Made by a program: the position numbers and the translations under genes | Part shown: positions 1 through 12,479 of the stretch, in pieces | Layout: each line of letters begins with the position of its first letter | Position numbering within the stretch: the first letter of the stretch is position 1 | The notes under the pieces: generated by a model | The model's input: only the letters and a program-made list of their open reading frames with translations | What the model was told of the DNA's origin: nothing | Databases searched by the model: none | NCBI GenBank assembly: GCA_947095535.1 | Contig: OX352773.1 | Coordinates: 37,035,398-37,099,397 of the forward strand | Reading direction: 5' to 3' | DNA: 64,000 nt | From: Poecilobothrus nobilitatus | Lineage: Eukaryota > Arthropoda > Insecta > Diptera > Dolichopodidae

Positions 1-640
1 GAATAGTTGCAAATTGTAGGACGGGACATAATCGAAGGAGAAAAATAAATTAGATGGAAGCATTTTCCAAATTCTAGCAGTTCTCAATAAATGAATTAAA
101 CAATCAAGGGATTTCCACGATGTAGAAATCAGCACTTGCAGCCTCTCTTGAGTTACATTGGAATTGTTTGAGAGCAGAGGAGGTATTATTGATTTTAAAT
201 CAATAGAACAAGTGTCATTCACTACAAAATATCTATATATACAAATGTATTGTTTGTAGCGGTTTTTTCAACTCTTTGAGTCATTTTATCAATTGCCAGA
301 GATAATTATGTATTATAAATCTGCTTTATGAGGCAAACTCTATAGAGTATTATTTTGTTCCTTGTGTTGATTTATCAAAATCTATCACACATTCTTTTCA
401 TATGTTAAGATATTTAAAGTCCGGTCTTACAGTCCGTATCTAATTCGCCAAATGAAAAACTTTGTATATGGAAAATTCAGTTTAATGACGGATTATTTAT
501 TGAGCCTTGAAGGATTGATGCTTCAAATTCTTCTGTTTATTCAAAAGGCAGTGATCTTTAATAGTATTCATTAAAAAGGAGCTGTTTAAACTAATAATTT
601 ATGTGATGACTTAAATATTTTTTTTTTTTCTTTTTTTTTT

Positions 641-810
641 AATACATTTCTCCGCCACATAAATGTGGACAGGAAATTACACAGCCTTTCCTGTTCAGGC
701 GTGGCTGGAAATGTCCTAAGAGGGAATAACTCTTACGACGTGTGTGGGATTCGAACCTACACTACCTTGGGGTTTACAGAGTATTTTATATGCTCTATAA
801 TAACTAGAAT
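641..810 (-). repeat. SINE-A copy 1 (tRNA-derived, degraded head)
   Basis: Read on the minus strand this has a Pol III B box (GGTTCGAATCC, plus coordinates 747-757), then the stem arms GTCGTAAG (732-739) and CTTAGGAC (713-720), then a body matching copies 2 and 3, including CAGGAAA...TTTCCTG, which can pair. The A-box side (about 780-810) is badly decayed. The stem has one G-G mismatch. The same body occurs at 35975 and 42418, so this is a dispersed family and not a tRNA gene. Confidence 0.8.
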
Positions 811-2011
811 TATATTCTAGTAAAGTTAATATTTCTTAGTATAAACTAGATTTTCAAATTTTAATGGTTTATACAGAAAAGAAGAGACTGTAATCTTTCC
901 CTTCTAAGAGCTTATTTTTTACGATTTGATGAATAGAAATGGATAAAACTTTAATTTTTCAGATTGTAAGCGACTGCTTCGGATAAAAATATTTGTTAAA
1001 AAAACTATCGGTGGTACAATCTAAAACAAATGTAAAATCAAAAATATTCTCTGCTTTTTTCTTAAATCACTCTATCAACAAAATTATATTTATTATTGTG
1101 TACATATAAGATAATTATTTGTATCTTACATTTTAAATAAATATAAAAAAAAAGTAGGATATCTGATAAATTATTGTAATCTCTTAGTAAATGTATTATT
1201 ATGTGTATATTTATGGAAATGAAATAAACTTCCTTAACCATCTAAACTTTCCTAAATGTATCTGTATTTTAATATGTTTTAAAGCTTATAGGTACATCTC
1301 ACATTTTTTTAGAAACAAATATCTAGCTCGCTATTTATTCATTCTTATCATTATATTACTTCAACAGTAGAGAATTTAATGCAAAAAAATCTACTGTTAC
1401 GTTCTATATTTAGACATATTATAATGGGAGCATATAAATTCGTGGAGAATTTTATTTCATCTTTTTTCTTTTGTAAAGTTTTTTTTTAAAAAGATAAAAT
1501 TGAAAAAAATAAGAAAAAGATGAAGTGAGAAAAAATACACTTAATTTTTAATATAATTAGAATTTATATTTTAATTCGAGAGAAAATAATGAAGAATGGA
1601 AGCTACTGTTGTTATTTTTGAGAAGCAAATTAATAAGAAATTCTAATGTTTCAAAATTAGAGAGCATTAATTGGTACCTCTTATTAAAATGAAAGAAAGC
1701 AATTAATAGGATTCAAGTTTATTCTAAATTACAGTATATGAATTCAGGGGAATACATTTTAGGAGTGTTAATAAAACCTATTAACTAACTAATTGTTTTT
1801 AAAAAGTCGAATTAGTTTTTAATATATTTTGACATTCTTAAAGAACAATCAACCGTGTTCTACATTTTTGTTTCAAAAATTATAAATTTAGTTCAAAAGA
1901 TTTTTTTTTCCGAAGAGAGATGCAAATCTACTTTCAAAGACAACAAAAATGCCCTGCTTAGTAGTGTCAGATTATTATTGACTGAACCCACCTTCCTTTT
2001 TGATCAATATA

Positions 2012-2460
2012 TATTGGGATGAAACACCTTACTACTAACTCAGTATATTGTCTAAGAAGTGAGGATGGAAAAGGATAGTACACGAAAGCGAAAACTTAGA
2101 ATTAGGGACTGTAAGGGATCAACGAATTCACATATTATTATTGTTACTATTTTACTATCAGTGACGAAATATCATGAGGTAGGTAATAATTGAAGACAAT
2201 TTCACTGTAGTATTTATTACTATTAGCATCAATATTAATTAATATTATTATTACTATTTATTAAAGAATTGTATCATGCAGTAATATCTAGCATCTTCCT
2301 ACATGAGATAATCAAAGACTGCTCCACTGCAGCAGCTGTTATTATTATTATTATTATATACATTATTACGATATATCTTGCCACTTTTTTTTTATATATG
2401 TCCTAATCGAGGTTTGAATTCTAGACTCTGCTATTAAAAAACAGGCGAGTCAGGTATATT
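2012..2460 (-). repeat. Dispersed repeat R1, copy 1 (old SINE-like)
   Basis: It is alignable with 21701-22110 through several blocks: CAGTATATTG near 2041, the TACTATTTT..TATCA..TGAC block near 2145, GCTCCACTGCAGCAGCTGTTATTA near 2320, then a TTA run, ACATTATTACGATATA, and a distal block whose minus strand resembles a tRNA B box (GAATTCAAACCTCG). The A box is not clear. The SINE assignment rests on the B-box-like block only; the repeat status rests on the match between the two copies. Confidence 0.65.
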
Positions 2461-4139
2461 AAAATTTACTTTAACCAAAAAAATAAACAAAGAAATTCTT
2501 GACCTAGTCAAATTTAAATATAATCCAATTTTTTACAGCTATAAGTTACATTATTTTTTGCCAAGATTGTCATGTGTATATCAAAATTAAACTCCTTATG
2601 ATATTTTGGATCAGTTTTTCTCCCAACTAAAATTTTCATTTAAATTAAAATATTTGAATAAAACATTAAAAAAATACGATGACGATAGGATTTGCATTTC
2701 AATGCAACAATAAGTTAAGTATTTTTATGTTCTTTCATTATCTTTATAACATTTAAAAGACGATCACTATAAAAGAAAAATAATTATGACACAAATAAAT
2801 ACAAGTTATTAATTTCGTTTTAAATGAATTAAGTTTGAATAACATTTTCTTTTTTTTGTCATACAAAGTTATAATTTTCAAGAAACTCAAATATATTAAT
2901 TTTTATACACATTTTGTTTCATTAAGCTAATTATAAATAAATATTTGTTTTTTTTTTGTATCTCGTTCTCACTCTTTCTATCTCTCTTTATAAGATTTTA
3001 ACAAGGAATGTTCAAACCTTGTCATCTTTTTAATTTTTTTCAAAATAAATTGTGGGGAATAAAAACTTTTTACAAAGTAAAGTATTTCAATAACCAAGTA
3101 ATATTAAGTTTTTCAAGGGAAAAAAAAGAGAAAAAAATTACCATTCTTCCTCCACCATATGTTCAATTCCAATTTAATATCATATTCTTTCATCAAGATC
3201 ATCATCATCTTCATCATTATCATAAAAAAAACTTCTAAAAAACTTTATAACAATGATGACAAGGTTGTTGAATAAAAACAACAAAATATCCAAAACTCAA
3301 CAAAAATATCATGTCACCAGCAGACTCATATAAACAAAATTAAGAGTTATTTTATTTATGTGTACCTATATGTATTTAAATTGTATTTATATACACGCAA
3401 TGATTCATAGCATAATAATATATAAGTTAAAATAGTTTAATATATATTATTATTATTATTATAGCTATATATATTATATGTAGTATATTGCTCTAAAAAA
3501 CAAAAATAATAACTATTAAATGTATAAGTACAGTATTGGACAAAATCTATTATAGTAACTTAGTTTTATTTATAAACTTCATGATTTAAAAGACGTTAAA
3601 ATGCTCTTAAATTTGAGTGTGGGAATGCCAAAAATTGTTGTCAAGAAATGGTTACTGTTTCAGATAATAATAAAATCCTGTGACGTCATTATAATTACCG
3701 TAACGAAGAGAGCCTTTTAATATGCATTTAGGCCAAAATATATAGGCAGCATTGCGATATTCCAGTTCTGTGTGTTCCTAAGTAAATTATGTTCATCTTT
3801 TTACAAAGCTCGGTACATATCGATTATATCTATATCCGACAGATGCAAAAGATTATTTAAGAAAGGTTCCCCAATAGATCGTGTTATTGGAGTGATATGT
3901 TTTGACTTTCAAACAAAAAATGAACGATTGATTCCCTTTTTATTAGTCAAAAGGTATCTTTGTATGTTTGGCAAAAGTTATTTGAGGAAAATCGTAACCT
4001 GTCGATAGCACCAGTGTGTCACAAAAATTAAAAATTTCAAAATAAGACAATGACTTTTTTTAACCAATTTTGAATCGATTCTGAAGACCAATTAAAATTA
4101 GGTACGGGAGTATGCCAATTTTGCTGAAACCCATTTCTC

Positions 4140-4290
4140 AAAAAGACAGTTCACCTAAAACTATTTGACAAAAAAAGATTCATATTAAGATATCACTTCA
4201 TAAAAAGACATTTTTACAAATGGGACATTACATCAAAAGACTTTTAACAAAAGAGACACTACAGGAAAAGACTTTTAACACAATAGCATT
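4140..4290 (+). repeat. Diverged tandem units, about 31-bp period
   Basis: The core AAAAGAC recurs at 4141, 4203, 4235 and 4266, with a weaker AAAAGATT at about 4176. The last units share AAAAGACTTTTAACA and GACA..ACA. The spacing is roughly 27-35 bp. Confidence 0.45.
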
Positions 4291-5058
4291 AAAAAAACAA
4301 AACAAGTTTAATTGATAAATTATGTATACAAAAAAAAATTAATTAGTTAGGGCCGATTTATTAGAGTTTGTTATAAAATTCGGGTACGCTTATACGCTTT
4401 ATATATTCCGGATATATAGTAAATATTATTTTTCGGATATAGTAAATATTATTTGTAAAGCATATGTCTGTTAAAATACCTAGCTTTTTGTGCAGCATCT
4501 CATTATGCAAAAGGAAAATTTCAAAATACCCCTTTTACCAAAAGATATTAGGCAAAATAACGTTTAGCATTATTAAGATTTATTAAGAAAAAAATAAAGC
4601 TATATAGTTTCTTTAAAATATTTTTAATTAATCTTAGAACTATAATTCAACCAACAGCAACAAAAATAACTGGTCAACAATAGTTACATTAAATTATTTA
4701 AAAAAGAAACCATGAACTTTATACGCATCAAAAACAATCACACCAACTCAATAGCAAGAAAAGTAAATTCTACACTTCACATTTTCTGTCATATTATTCT
4801 GGTTAAATAAAAGAAACTTTTTTTTCTACATTATTTTGATTACATTTTTACTGTCTATTATAGTATTTATTCTTAATTTCCGAAACATTCTTTAAATACT
4901 ATTCTTTTGTGATATTATCCTTGTTTTTCTCATATACAATATTATTATCCTGTGTGTAATATTATTCGTTAAATAAACATTTTTATTCTCGAAATATCAC
5001 ATTTTATCATATATTTATATTTACATTTATTTATTTTTTTTTTTTGTTTAATTTTTAG

Positions 5059-5172
5059 TACCACCAGAAAATTTGGTAATATTAGATGATAGTGGTAATC
5101 ATATACCACATTATATATTGGGGCCATATAATGAAGGAGCTTCAATAAATATAACATGCGTTTCAACTGGCG
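5059..5172 (+). CDS. Side-like receptor, exon a: first half of an Ig domain (Ig2 of the family order)
   Basis: This 114-nt exon follows a strong acceptor (a T-rich tract ending in TTTTTAG) and ends before GTAAGT. It starts with the last two bases of a split codon, encodes 37 residues and leaves one base over (phase 1). The peptide begins PPENLVILDD, an inter-domain linker plus A strand. It then has LGPYNEG, a phrase typical of Side proteins at the start of their second Ig domain, and ITCVSTG with the B-strand cysteine. One N-glycosylation sequon is visible (NIT). The domain is completed only 44 kb downstream. I place it as Ig2 because the Side V-type first domain normally precedes this motif. 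No such exon is visible in 1-5058, so it must lie further upstream. Confidence 0.85.
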
Positions 5173-6464
5173 GTAAGTTCAAATATAAAAACAAAAATTA
5201 AATAAAAACAAAAAAAAGAAAGCATTTCATATTATTATAATAATTTATATAAGTAAAATAAAATTATATGTACATGAGATAAATATGTTGACGTTATAAA
5301 GGTTGCAGTTGACATCAAAAAACAATGTTCATCATGCACCGGAAAAAATATTAATTAACTTGTGGAATTAATATTAATAGGTTTTGTTCTCTAATTTAAG
5401 AGTTAAATTCTTTGTACCTTTCGTTAATTCTTCACATACTTTTATTTGCAAATTTACTCTACTTCCTAAAGCCTTTTATACTCTGCAATAATTATTCAGT
5501 TAATCTGTTCCAAAATTTAGTTAAAAGATTATATTATTAAGAGAAGTTTTAGTTTATGGGTTAAATACTAAAGTACTGGAGAAACTCTTATAAGATATTA
5601 AAATATTCAATCTAGATCTTCATCTCTGAATTAAATTTTATTACTGAGTGAACAAAGTAATTAAGAATTAGTTTTAATAAATTGTAAATACTACAAAGAA
5701 GTATAATATGACTTTAAGATTTAGAGGAATTGGGAAAATCTTAAAATTAGTTTATTTTGTAAAAATTATGTTCCATCTCAGAATATTTCAATAAGTTATA
5801 ATAACATTTTTTCAACAATTTCAAATAAACGTTTACAAGTTGTTCGCTAATAATGAAACCACATTAAATGCCTTAGTTGTATGACTTAAAGAAGCTGGAT
5901 CTTTAACTTTTAGAATATTAATATATTATCTATATTATTATTTAATTGTATTGTTATATTTATAATACCCTAGCAGCGCACAGGTTTCTTTAAAATATTA
6001 GTTTTTTCTTTTTTATTAAAAAAAAAAAATTAAGCATTTTCATTGCAGTAGGAATAGATATATTCTATAGTACTTTGTTCTGCTTGGGAAGGAAAAATAC
6101 ATCTATAAGAAGAGTTATTCGGCTATATATTATTCGACCATAATCTCTAAGCGAGTTATTGATACTCAACAAATCGTTTTTTTACACTGAAACGGTTTAA
6201 CGAATCCTAAGTCTGTTGTTATATAACATTCTACTTCAAAGGGGAAAGAAAAAAAATTTTAAGTCTCATAAGAAATAAACCCACACTGCTTCCGTTATAA
6301 TAAGTCAGATGCATAATCATAAATTTAACGACAACTCAACTTTTTTTTAACTTAAAAAAAATTATATTAAATTCACCTCATCATGACATTACAAAATCTT
6401 AAAAAAAATTTAATACTTAAGGAATAATATATTCAGAATACAAAACTTTGCTTTTCAAAGTTTT
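5173..6464 (+). other. Intron spacer
   Basis: AT-rich intron start with the GTAAGT donor. I see no gene, repeat pair or structured site in it. Confidence 0.6.
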
Positions 6465-6752
6465 TAAGATGATGACGCAATGCTTGCGTTGCTTCTTGTG
6501 TCGTTTTGACGTTTAAATAGAATACATTAAGGCACGATTTGGTCAAATGTAATCGCCGTGAGAATCTCCGCAACGAAGCGACGCTAGAGTAGAGCAACTT
6601 TCTATTTTCAGTCGCGTTGACAATCAATTTCTTTTGGTTTTTTTTTTTTTTTATTTTATATTGGTTATTGGTTGTGATTGACAATATAATTTTCATAATT
6701 TTTACTTACACAATTTAATTTGTTTCATAAAGCGCTGCATCATCAGCTATAA
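6465..6752 (+). mobile_element. MITE family M1, copy 1
   Basis: The left end GATGATGACGCAATGCTT (about 6467-6484) and the right end, which reads TGATGATGCAGCGCTTTATG on the minus strand (about 6730-6750), form imperfect terminal inverted repeats. The interior has GTCGTTTTGACGTTTAA, CGCTAGAGTAGAGCAACTTT (6582-6601), CGCGTTGA and TATTGGTTATTGG. The same interior occurs in the opposite orientation at 32783-33020. The minus-strand open frame 6433-6696 is a by-product of this element. There is no transposase and no clear target duplication. Confidence 0.6.
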
Positions 6753-9041
6753 AATTAATTCAAAAATTAAAAAAAAAAAAAACTTTTGAATAGAAATAAC
6801 AAAATTTTTTTTTAAGTTAAATTTTTCAAATATTTAATAGTTTCAGTTTTTATTTCGTAAGACAAAGAATATCCTACACTTTATATTAACACAATTTAAT
6901 TTCCTAAATTTCTGTTATATCCTATATGTATATTTTGTTTATAGTTACATCCGGCAAACAATTTCCATAAATTTTTTCCACACTATCCAGGGAGCATAAA
7001 AAAGAAAAACAAAACAATACACGAAATATTCCACATCCTTTCAGAATTATTTATTACAGTTATATTCGCAAAACAACCGAAAAACAAAAATACAAATAAA
7101 ATAAAATTGCGAAAAAAAAAAACTAAATAAAACGTAAATTTTTATACTCGAATAACGGAATTTTTCTTAAAAAATAACACGTTCAACTTTAACAACATTT
7201 ACGTTTAAATTTCATTTTTACTTTTTTTTTTTTTTGCTTTCCCACTCTATAATATTTTCTTTTATATACAGTTATTTACAAACGAAGTAACTAACCGTTT
7301 TTTATCACTTCAATTTTCTTTTTGTTTTTGTTCTTGTACAATAACGGTATTAGAATTTAAGAACTTTAACTGTAGCTAATGTTCTAAGTTTATCCTATAT
7401 TTTCTTTAATATTTTTGTAACATATATATGTATTACATATATATATTTTCAAAAGTTACAAAAGAATATTGCGTGTACGGAATCAAGATATTTAGATAGA
7501 TAAAGATATAGCATATAATAAAAATAGAATGAGATAGACTATAATAAATGGTTAATATAAAATTTGTTATTCTCTAAAAAAGAGTGAAGTGGTAACGCAT
7601 AAATAAATTTGTTAACACATTAAAAATGTGTAGTTTTTTGGGCATTAAAAAAAAAAATTTCTATTCCTTTCGTGCCAATTTAAGAATTTAGTTTTGTTTT
7701 CAACATCGAGAGCTCTGATGATGAGTGTGTGGCAGGAGAAAATTAAATTTAAAACGTGCGAAACTTTTATTTTTTTTTACACGTTACTTAAACTTTTAAA
7801 AAATTAAAGAAGAAGTTGAAATTTAAGATTTACAAGAATTTCGTGATTCAACAAATTTAAGCCTAAAATTTAATATAAGATTTAAATGTGTAAAAATTTC
7901 AGTATATAATTGTGATTTATAAGACAATTAGATGATATTTCTGATATTAAGGAAAAAAATGGATGAATGATGTTGGATTAATAATAATTTAAAATTTTAA
8001 AAAAGTGTTAAAATAATACATGAATTTTTCAGAATTAGTTGCATTAAGTGATCCCGCTTGCTAAGTAGTGGAAATAGATTGATGACAGATTATGAAATGT
8101 ACTATAATTTTCTTTTTTTAATTTAGCATGAACCTACAAAATTTTAGAAAATATTATCCTACTTTACTAGACTTTCAAAATATAAGGTAGCATATTTTTT
8201 TGTTCAAAGAAGATTTTGTATTTTGCACAGCAAGTAGATTTCAACTAAAATAGATATTTATTTTAGAAAATTTCAATTAGCATTCTATGACTGCGATTTT
8301 AAACAAGTTATTCTATCAATATTACCAACACTTCATCCAGTATCAAGTCAACGATTCGTATTTCTTCACTCTGAATTACTCCCAATAAATAAATGTTTAG
8401 AAACGTCTATAGTTAAACTACTAAAAAAAAAAATCGTGGTTATTTTTAAAATGATATTTCAATCAATTGATCATATTATTTAAATAAAATCAATCAGAAA
8501 AATTAATCTATTTTTCTAAGACTTATTCTTCAATCTGCTAAAACTACAGTAGAACAATTAAAAATAAATGAAAAATTTCCATAAAAAAAGGACTATATTA
8601 TTATAATAGCAGGTTTTTCAATTGTTCAGTTTTCAAAGTAGAATTAGATGATAGCATAAAAATTAATCAAAAAAATTTAAAAAAAAAATTGGAATTCTAA
8701 AAAAAAAAAACAGATAAACATTAAATTAAAACGAAAAAATATTATTACAATTTCAATTCCTAGTATTTAGGGAATTGTTCCATTTTTTTGTATCAATTGA
8801 TATTAAATTCAAATAAAGAAATAAACACGTAATGTATGTAAAATTATTGTATATTCGGACGTGATTCAATTACTGGTCATATTGACAGTTGATTTTTATT
8901 AATTTTCGTTTCGAAATAAGCGTGTATACAATGTGTAAATTAAATTCAATATTAAAAAAAATAAAGAATTAAATCTTTACTTTTCATACACGTCCTAAAA
9001 GTATGCAAAATTTTCATATATTTTTAAAAATTTTTAACCTT
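6753..9041. other. Intron spacer
   Basis: AT-rich, many poly-A and poly-T runs. Nothing recognisable. Confidence 0.6.
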
Positions 9042-9307
9042 GGAGCTTCGGTAGCCTAGTGGGTAGGCGTGTGGCGTATTAACCGAAGGAGTGTGGGTTC
9101 GATCCCTGCACAGGTCGTAAGTTTTTTTCTATACATACCCCCCTTACGACCTAATATAATGTAAATATATAGTATATAATATAAACAAAATAAATAATAT
9201 TAGTATATAATTTAATAATAGTATAAAAACCTATAATGGCCTTAATAGCCGATGGTTCAATAATATTGCACTACATTAATGTATGTAATATTAATATAAA
9301 TAAATTT
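9042..9307 (+). repeat. SINE-B, full copy
   Basis: The tRNA-like head starts GGAGCTTCGGTAGCC, with A box TAGCCTAGTGGG (9052-9063) and B box GGTTCGATCC (9096-9105). A perfect 9-bp stem follows (GGTCGTAAG 9113-9121, CTTACGACC 9143-9151), then an AT-rich body containing ATAAACAAAATAAATAA and a 3' part with AATGGCCTTAATAGCCGATG and TTCAATAATATTGCA. The head and stem region resemble SINE-A; the body does not. There is no pairing 3' acceptor arm, so it is not a tRNA gene. Confidence 0.85.
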
Positions 9308-9780
9308 AACCTTGAATAACCGAAATGGCCTTAATGACCATCGGCTAGTTCAATAATATTGCATTACATTTATGTATGTAATATTAATATAAATAAATAA
9401 ATAAACCGAAAGAATGCGGGTTTAAGTACTGTATGTAGCTAGCAAGGTATTTCTAATTGTAAGGAAAAATACTGAAAAAGTAGTTTTTTTTTTAAATATC
9501 CCCTTGCTTTCAAATATAGTGTAAATATTTTGATATATTATATAAACAAAATAAAGAATTTTAATTCTGCACAGGTAGCAAGTTTTATTAATTGAAAACA
9601 AATCCGTCTTGCTACCAAATATAGTGCCAATATATAATTTATGACATAAACAAATTAAATAATATTAGTGTATAATTCAATAATAGTATTCGATCTGTAA
9701 TGGCCTTAGTGGCTGACCATATTATAATGGCTTTAATAACCGTTGTTTTAGTAATATTGTATTATAGTCTATGCGATTTT
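9308..9780 (+). repeat. SINE-B partial copies, nested or tandem
   Basis: Three more SINE-B pieces follow the full copy directly. 9309-9403 repeats only the 3' part (GGCCTTAATGACCATCGG and TTCAATAATATTGCA). 9404-9565 repeats the B-box-to-body part with a decayed head (GGGTTTAAG for GGGTTCGAT) and a reduced stem (AGCAAG 9441-9446, CTTGCT 9503-9508). 9566-9775 starts at CTGCACAGG and has a perfect 9-bp stem of changed sequence (9574-9582 with 9608-9616), then the body and 3' part. Confidence 0.75.
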
Positions 9781-12479
9781 TAATGTCAAAGAACACAAAT
9801 AAATATTTTCAAATCCGATTTGCAGAATCTGATAAATATATTTACTGCTGTATGAAAATTCCAACCTAAATTTTTAAGGTAAATAAAATGTAAAGGATAA
9901 AAAGAACGAAAAGGTAAGATTTTCTATAATATTTGTAGGTATATGATTTTTCTCAAATCTTCAATTTTAAATGCTTATAATCTTTTATGTTTAACATAGA
10001 ATCCAAAATAATATTAGATATGATTTTCTGCAATTTTATAAAATCAAAGAAAAAAACCCAATAAAAATTCTTGCAAAATCTTCATAAGTTAAAAATGTAT
10101 TTCCAAACCTTTCTATATATATTCTTTCTTTCACTTTTTAGCCTTTTTTAACAACTTGTTGAACTGCAAAAGAAAACATTTAAAAAAACAAACAAATAAT
10201 ATTGAACATATTCGATTAAAGCTTTTTTCTGATTTTCTTTTTCTTTCTCTTTAAACCAAAAAAAAAAAAAAATTTCTTATGTTTCAAATCCTCTTTTTTA
10301 TGAGGATCTTCCTCATATCAGCATTTTTGTTGTTCTTTCTTTTTGTTATTTAAGATCAAAACGATGATGACTACAACATTGAAAATAAATTTAAAAATTT
10401 AATTTAACAAAAAAAAAATTAAAAAAAAAAAAACAGGAGAGAAAGAATATTTAAATATATACAGATACGTATTTGTATATCCTTAGAAAATAAAAGAAAA
10501 TAAAGCATGTACCCAAAAAAAAATAAATTAAAGAAGACATATCCTTGATTCGATTTCAATATTATATTTGATTTAAAATCAAAATATAAATAAAAAAAAT
10601 GTTTTTTTTTATCTTGTTTTGTTTTGCTTTTTAGCTTGGGATATATAGTAAGTCCAAAGACCCAAAATAAAAGAAGGATTTTTACATGTACGCATACAAA
10701 AAGCCTTAATAAAACTTGAGGAATAAAATATGTAAGGATATTTTCAGTTCCAGGAATTTAGGATTTTTACAAAAAAAAAAAAAAAAAAAACCAAAATAAA
10801 CAACATTAAAGGAATAAAGGAACAAAAATGGAATCAGAAACCTTTGAGACCAACAAAAAAAAATTTGATATATTTTTCCAAAGAATTAAAAAAAATTGAA
10901 TATTTTTATAACATGTTGGCATTTAAACTAAGATTTCGGAAAAAGAATAATTCCTAATTTTGTTTTAATTTTACGTAATAAAAAAGATCTGGCGGAATAT
11001 TTAAAAATATTTGAATATACAAATAGCTATATTAAATTTTTGTTTAGGCGTATTAGTATTGTTGCTATACTATTGTTGAATGGTAGAGTTATTTGCTGAC
11101 ATCATGTCAACTTGTAAAATCAGCTTCCACCACCAACCTGTACACTTGCAGTCATTCTCTTTATTTAAAAAGATCTATTCATTCTCTTTAAAAGATCTAT
11201 ATCGGATAAAGTTACTAATTATTAGTTACTGGAGTAACCTTTTCTTCTTTACAGTTATACAGAATAGTGATATTTATCTAAAGTCATTACGGAATAATGA
11301 TTTTTTCTTTTACAGAATAAATTAACTCTTTATCTTAATTGTTTTAGCAAAGATAATTCGAAACAAAGCCCTTTTAATGTTCTTTCATTTTTGTAAAATT
11401 TCTAAAATATTTATTACGAATATTCCATTTTTTCTGAAACTATTTCTCAATAGTATCTTGTATGAAGAAAAGTTTAATAAACATCACAAAGTACACATTC
11501 AGTTCTTACAATAACTTCCATTCTGTTATATCATGTTTAGGACACAAAAACTAATTTTGACTAATATTATAAGTTCATTCCTACTCTAAATTAAAGTCGC
11601 TTCACCAAACATAGATCACTAAATACCTATTAGGAAAACTATACGTTCAAATGATGGTCTTCATATTTACATTTTCAAAATCGCATAAAAAAAAAAAGAA
11701 AATCAAATAAAAACTTAAAATAAAGGATGTTAACAGAAATCATGTTTCCGTTTTGGTTTATTTTAAATTTTGCTTAAATTTTTTTTTTTTCTTGAAAAGT
11801 CTTCGCTTTATTTAGGACTACAAATGTTAGACCTCATAATCATAAAAACAAATTTAAAATAATTTCTATTAAAAACAAAACGAGAGAAAAAAAATTGTAA
11901 TATGAATTTTTTTTTATTTTTTTATTTTCTTGTTAGATATGTTAGTATTTGTCAGTATATGTGTGGGTGTAAATGATTTTCTTAAAAATCTTAAAAAATG
12001 TATTTGTTTAATAAAAAAGAAGGAAAGCAACTAAATAAACGAAACCCATGACGTATTTCTCTCAAAATTAAAAATATATATTTTGTCCTTTTCTTATATC
12101 TTTTTGAATGAAATTCCAAAGAATTTTACGAAACTTTGTTTATCTAATATTAAGAAGAATTGAAAGTGTTTACGAATAAAAGTTAGTTAGTGGAGAATTT
12201 AAAAGAAAAAAATTATATTCAATAAAATATTGATATTGATTTATTATATAAAGTTAAAATTTTTAAGTAACGAATTTTATTAAATTATAATTTTTGACTT
12301 GACTTGCAAAATATAATTATTTGAAAATTTTATAGATTGTCATGATACTAACGCGCAATTTTAGTTTTAAATACACAAAATAACAGAAAATTTTTTAATA
12401 TGTATAAATCAAATATAAGAATCGGCTTAAGTTACCTCAAAAAAAAATTTTATACTTCCTCCTATATCTAAAAGCTATT
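9781..12479. other. Intron spacer
   Basis: AT-rich with long A runs at 10258-10273 and 10769-10790. An 81-codon open frame at 11080-11325 has no coding character beyond its length. Confidence 0.6.

Larger units (their letters stand above)
1..5058 (+). other. Upstream intron of the Side-like gene (3' part)
   Basis: AT-rich intronic DNA with no exon that I can support. It contains a SINE-A copy (641-810), a copy of the older repeat R1 (2012-2460), short TAA/TTA runs (2338-2358 and 3446-3462), and a loose series of diverged units of roughly 31 bp with the core AAAAGAC at about 4140-4290. A 78-codon open stretch at 3772-4008 shows no family I recognise. The intron ends with the T-rich acceptor at 5040-5058. 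Confidence 0.7.

Noticed and set aside
3772..4008. 78-codon open frame with basic and cysteine residues
   Set aside because: No family recognised, no splice or promoter context, single copy; length is within chance expectation.
6433..6696. 87-codon minus-strand open frame with an RRFSRRLH stretch
   Set aside because: It lies across MITE M1 copy 1, and the other M1 copy does not keep the frame.
9042..9112. Possible tRNA gene (good A and B boxes)
   Set aside because: No 3' acceptor strand pairs with GGAGCTT, and the sequence continues into a repeated SINE body.
11080..11325. 81-codon open frame
   Set aside because: Contains internal repeats of ATTCTCTTTA..AAAGATCTAT and no recognisable domain.
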